Source: Anaerolineae bacterium
GTDB taxonomy: Bacteria > Chloroflexota > Anaerolineae > UBA1429
Direction: 5' to 3'
Length of the DNA stretch: 5,705 nucleotides
Assembly (NCBI GenBank): GCA_007118555.1
Contig: SKRJ01000046.1
Coordinates: 1 to 5,705 of the forward strand
This document shows positions 5,585-5,705 of this stretch, piece by piece. The notes below the pieces were generated by a model that worked only from the letters and a program-made list of their open reading frames with translations, did not search any database and was not told where the DNA came from. Position 1 is the stretch's first letter, and every line of letters starts with the position of its first letter. The position numbers and the translations under genes were made by a program.

Positions 5585-5705
5585 ATGAAACACCAAGGAC
5601 ACAACCCTCGCCCTCCCAAGGCCCACGGCCGACCGCGCCGCTGGTGGCTGACTGCGCTCTATCTGTTGCTGGCGGCCCCTCTGCTGGCCGTGGCACTGGT
5701 GCTTC
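5585..5705 (+). CDS. N-terminus of an unidentified membrane-anchored protein (runs off right edge)
   Basis: Forty codons are visible. The first 20 residues are hydrophilic and basic (MKHQGHNPRPPKAHGRPRR), followed by WW and a continuous hydrophobic stretch (about residues 22-40, LTALYLLLAAPLLAVALVL). That is a typical N-terminal signal anchor with positive-inside orientation, or an uncleaved signal sequence, so the rest of the protein is probably outside the membrane. I do not recognise the family from this fragment. Many bitopic cell-envelope proteins begin this way. The ATG is supported by the TATAAT at leaderless spacing and by the coherent anchor, not by a ribosome site. It is divergent from the MaoC gene and has no visible link to fatty-acid synthesis. 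Confidence 0.7.
   Translation, partial: MKHQGHNPRPPKAHGRPRRWWLTALYLLLAAPLLAVALVL

Noticed and set aside
1..5705. tRNA, rRNA, CRISPR array, insertion sequence, attachment site or phage signature
   Set aside because: No spaced repeats, transposase motifs, cloverleaf or flanking duplications were seen. Gene content is core metabolism with even GC-rich codon use throughout.

Overview
The window carries a type II fatty-acid synthesis (FAS II) locus from a GC-rich bacterium. It is ordinary core metabolism rather than an accessory island. Strong AGGAGG ribosome sites precede most genes. A perfect TATAAT box sits exactly one promoter-length upstream of the last gene. The enoyl-ACP reductase is of the FabK type, and the FabH N-terminus contains GWGKYVPERVVTN. 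Together these look like Chloroflexota (Anaerolineae/Caldilineae-like), but that assignment is an inference from memory of family sequences and no search was done.

Layout: on the minus strand, reading leftward, fabK (1349-2311), fabD (390-1352) and fabG (393 and down, running off the left edge) form a tightly coupled operon. Each junction is a 4-base stop/start overlap (ATGA at fabK/fabD, GTGA at fabD/fabG). A 193-bp divergent regulatory region (2312-2504) separates this operon from fabF (2505-3770) and fabH (3760-4923) on the plus strand. That region is rich in dyad symmetries. A strong plus-strand terminator (4936-4989) closes fabF-fabH and ends one base before the stop codon of a convergent MaoC-family dehydratase gene (4991-5458, minus). 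After a 126-bp intergenic gap, a new membrane-anchored protein begins at 5585 (plus) and runs off the right edge. Its mRNA is predicted to be leaderless.

How the genes work together: FabD loads malonate onto ACP and FabH condenses acyl-CoA with malonyl-ACP to start chains. FabF elongates, FabG reduces the 3-keto group and FabK reduces the enoyl group using FMN. The dehydratase step is the only one with no canonical FabZ/FabA here. The neighbouring MaoC protein has the hydratase-2 catalytic Asp/His pair and might supply that step, but this is unproven.

Most notable points: fabH has no usable ATG, GTG or TTG start at the family-consistent position and appears to start at CTG behind a perfect AGGAGG. 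FabH carries an unusual C-terminal tail of about 60 residues rich in Arg and Trp. The divergent fab promoter region contains several unexplained palindromes. The gene at 5585 seems to be transcribed from its own start codon. I found no convincing novel defence, mobile or RNA system.
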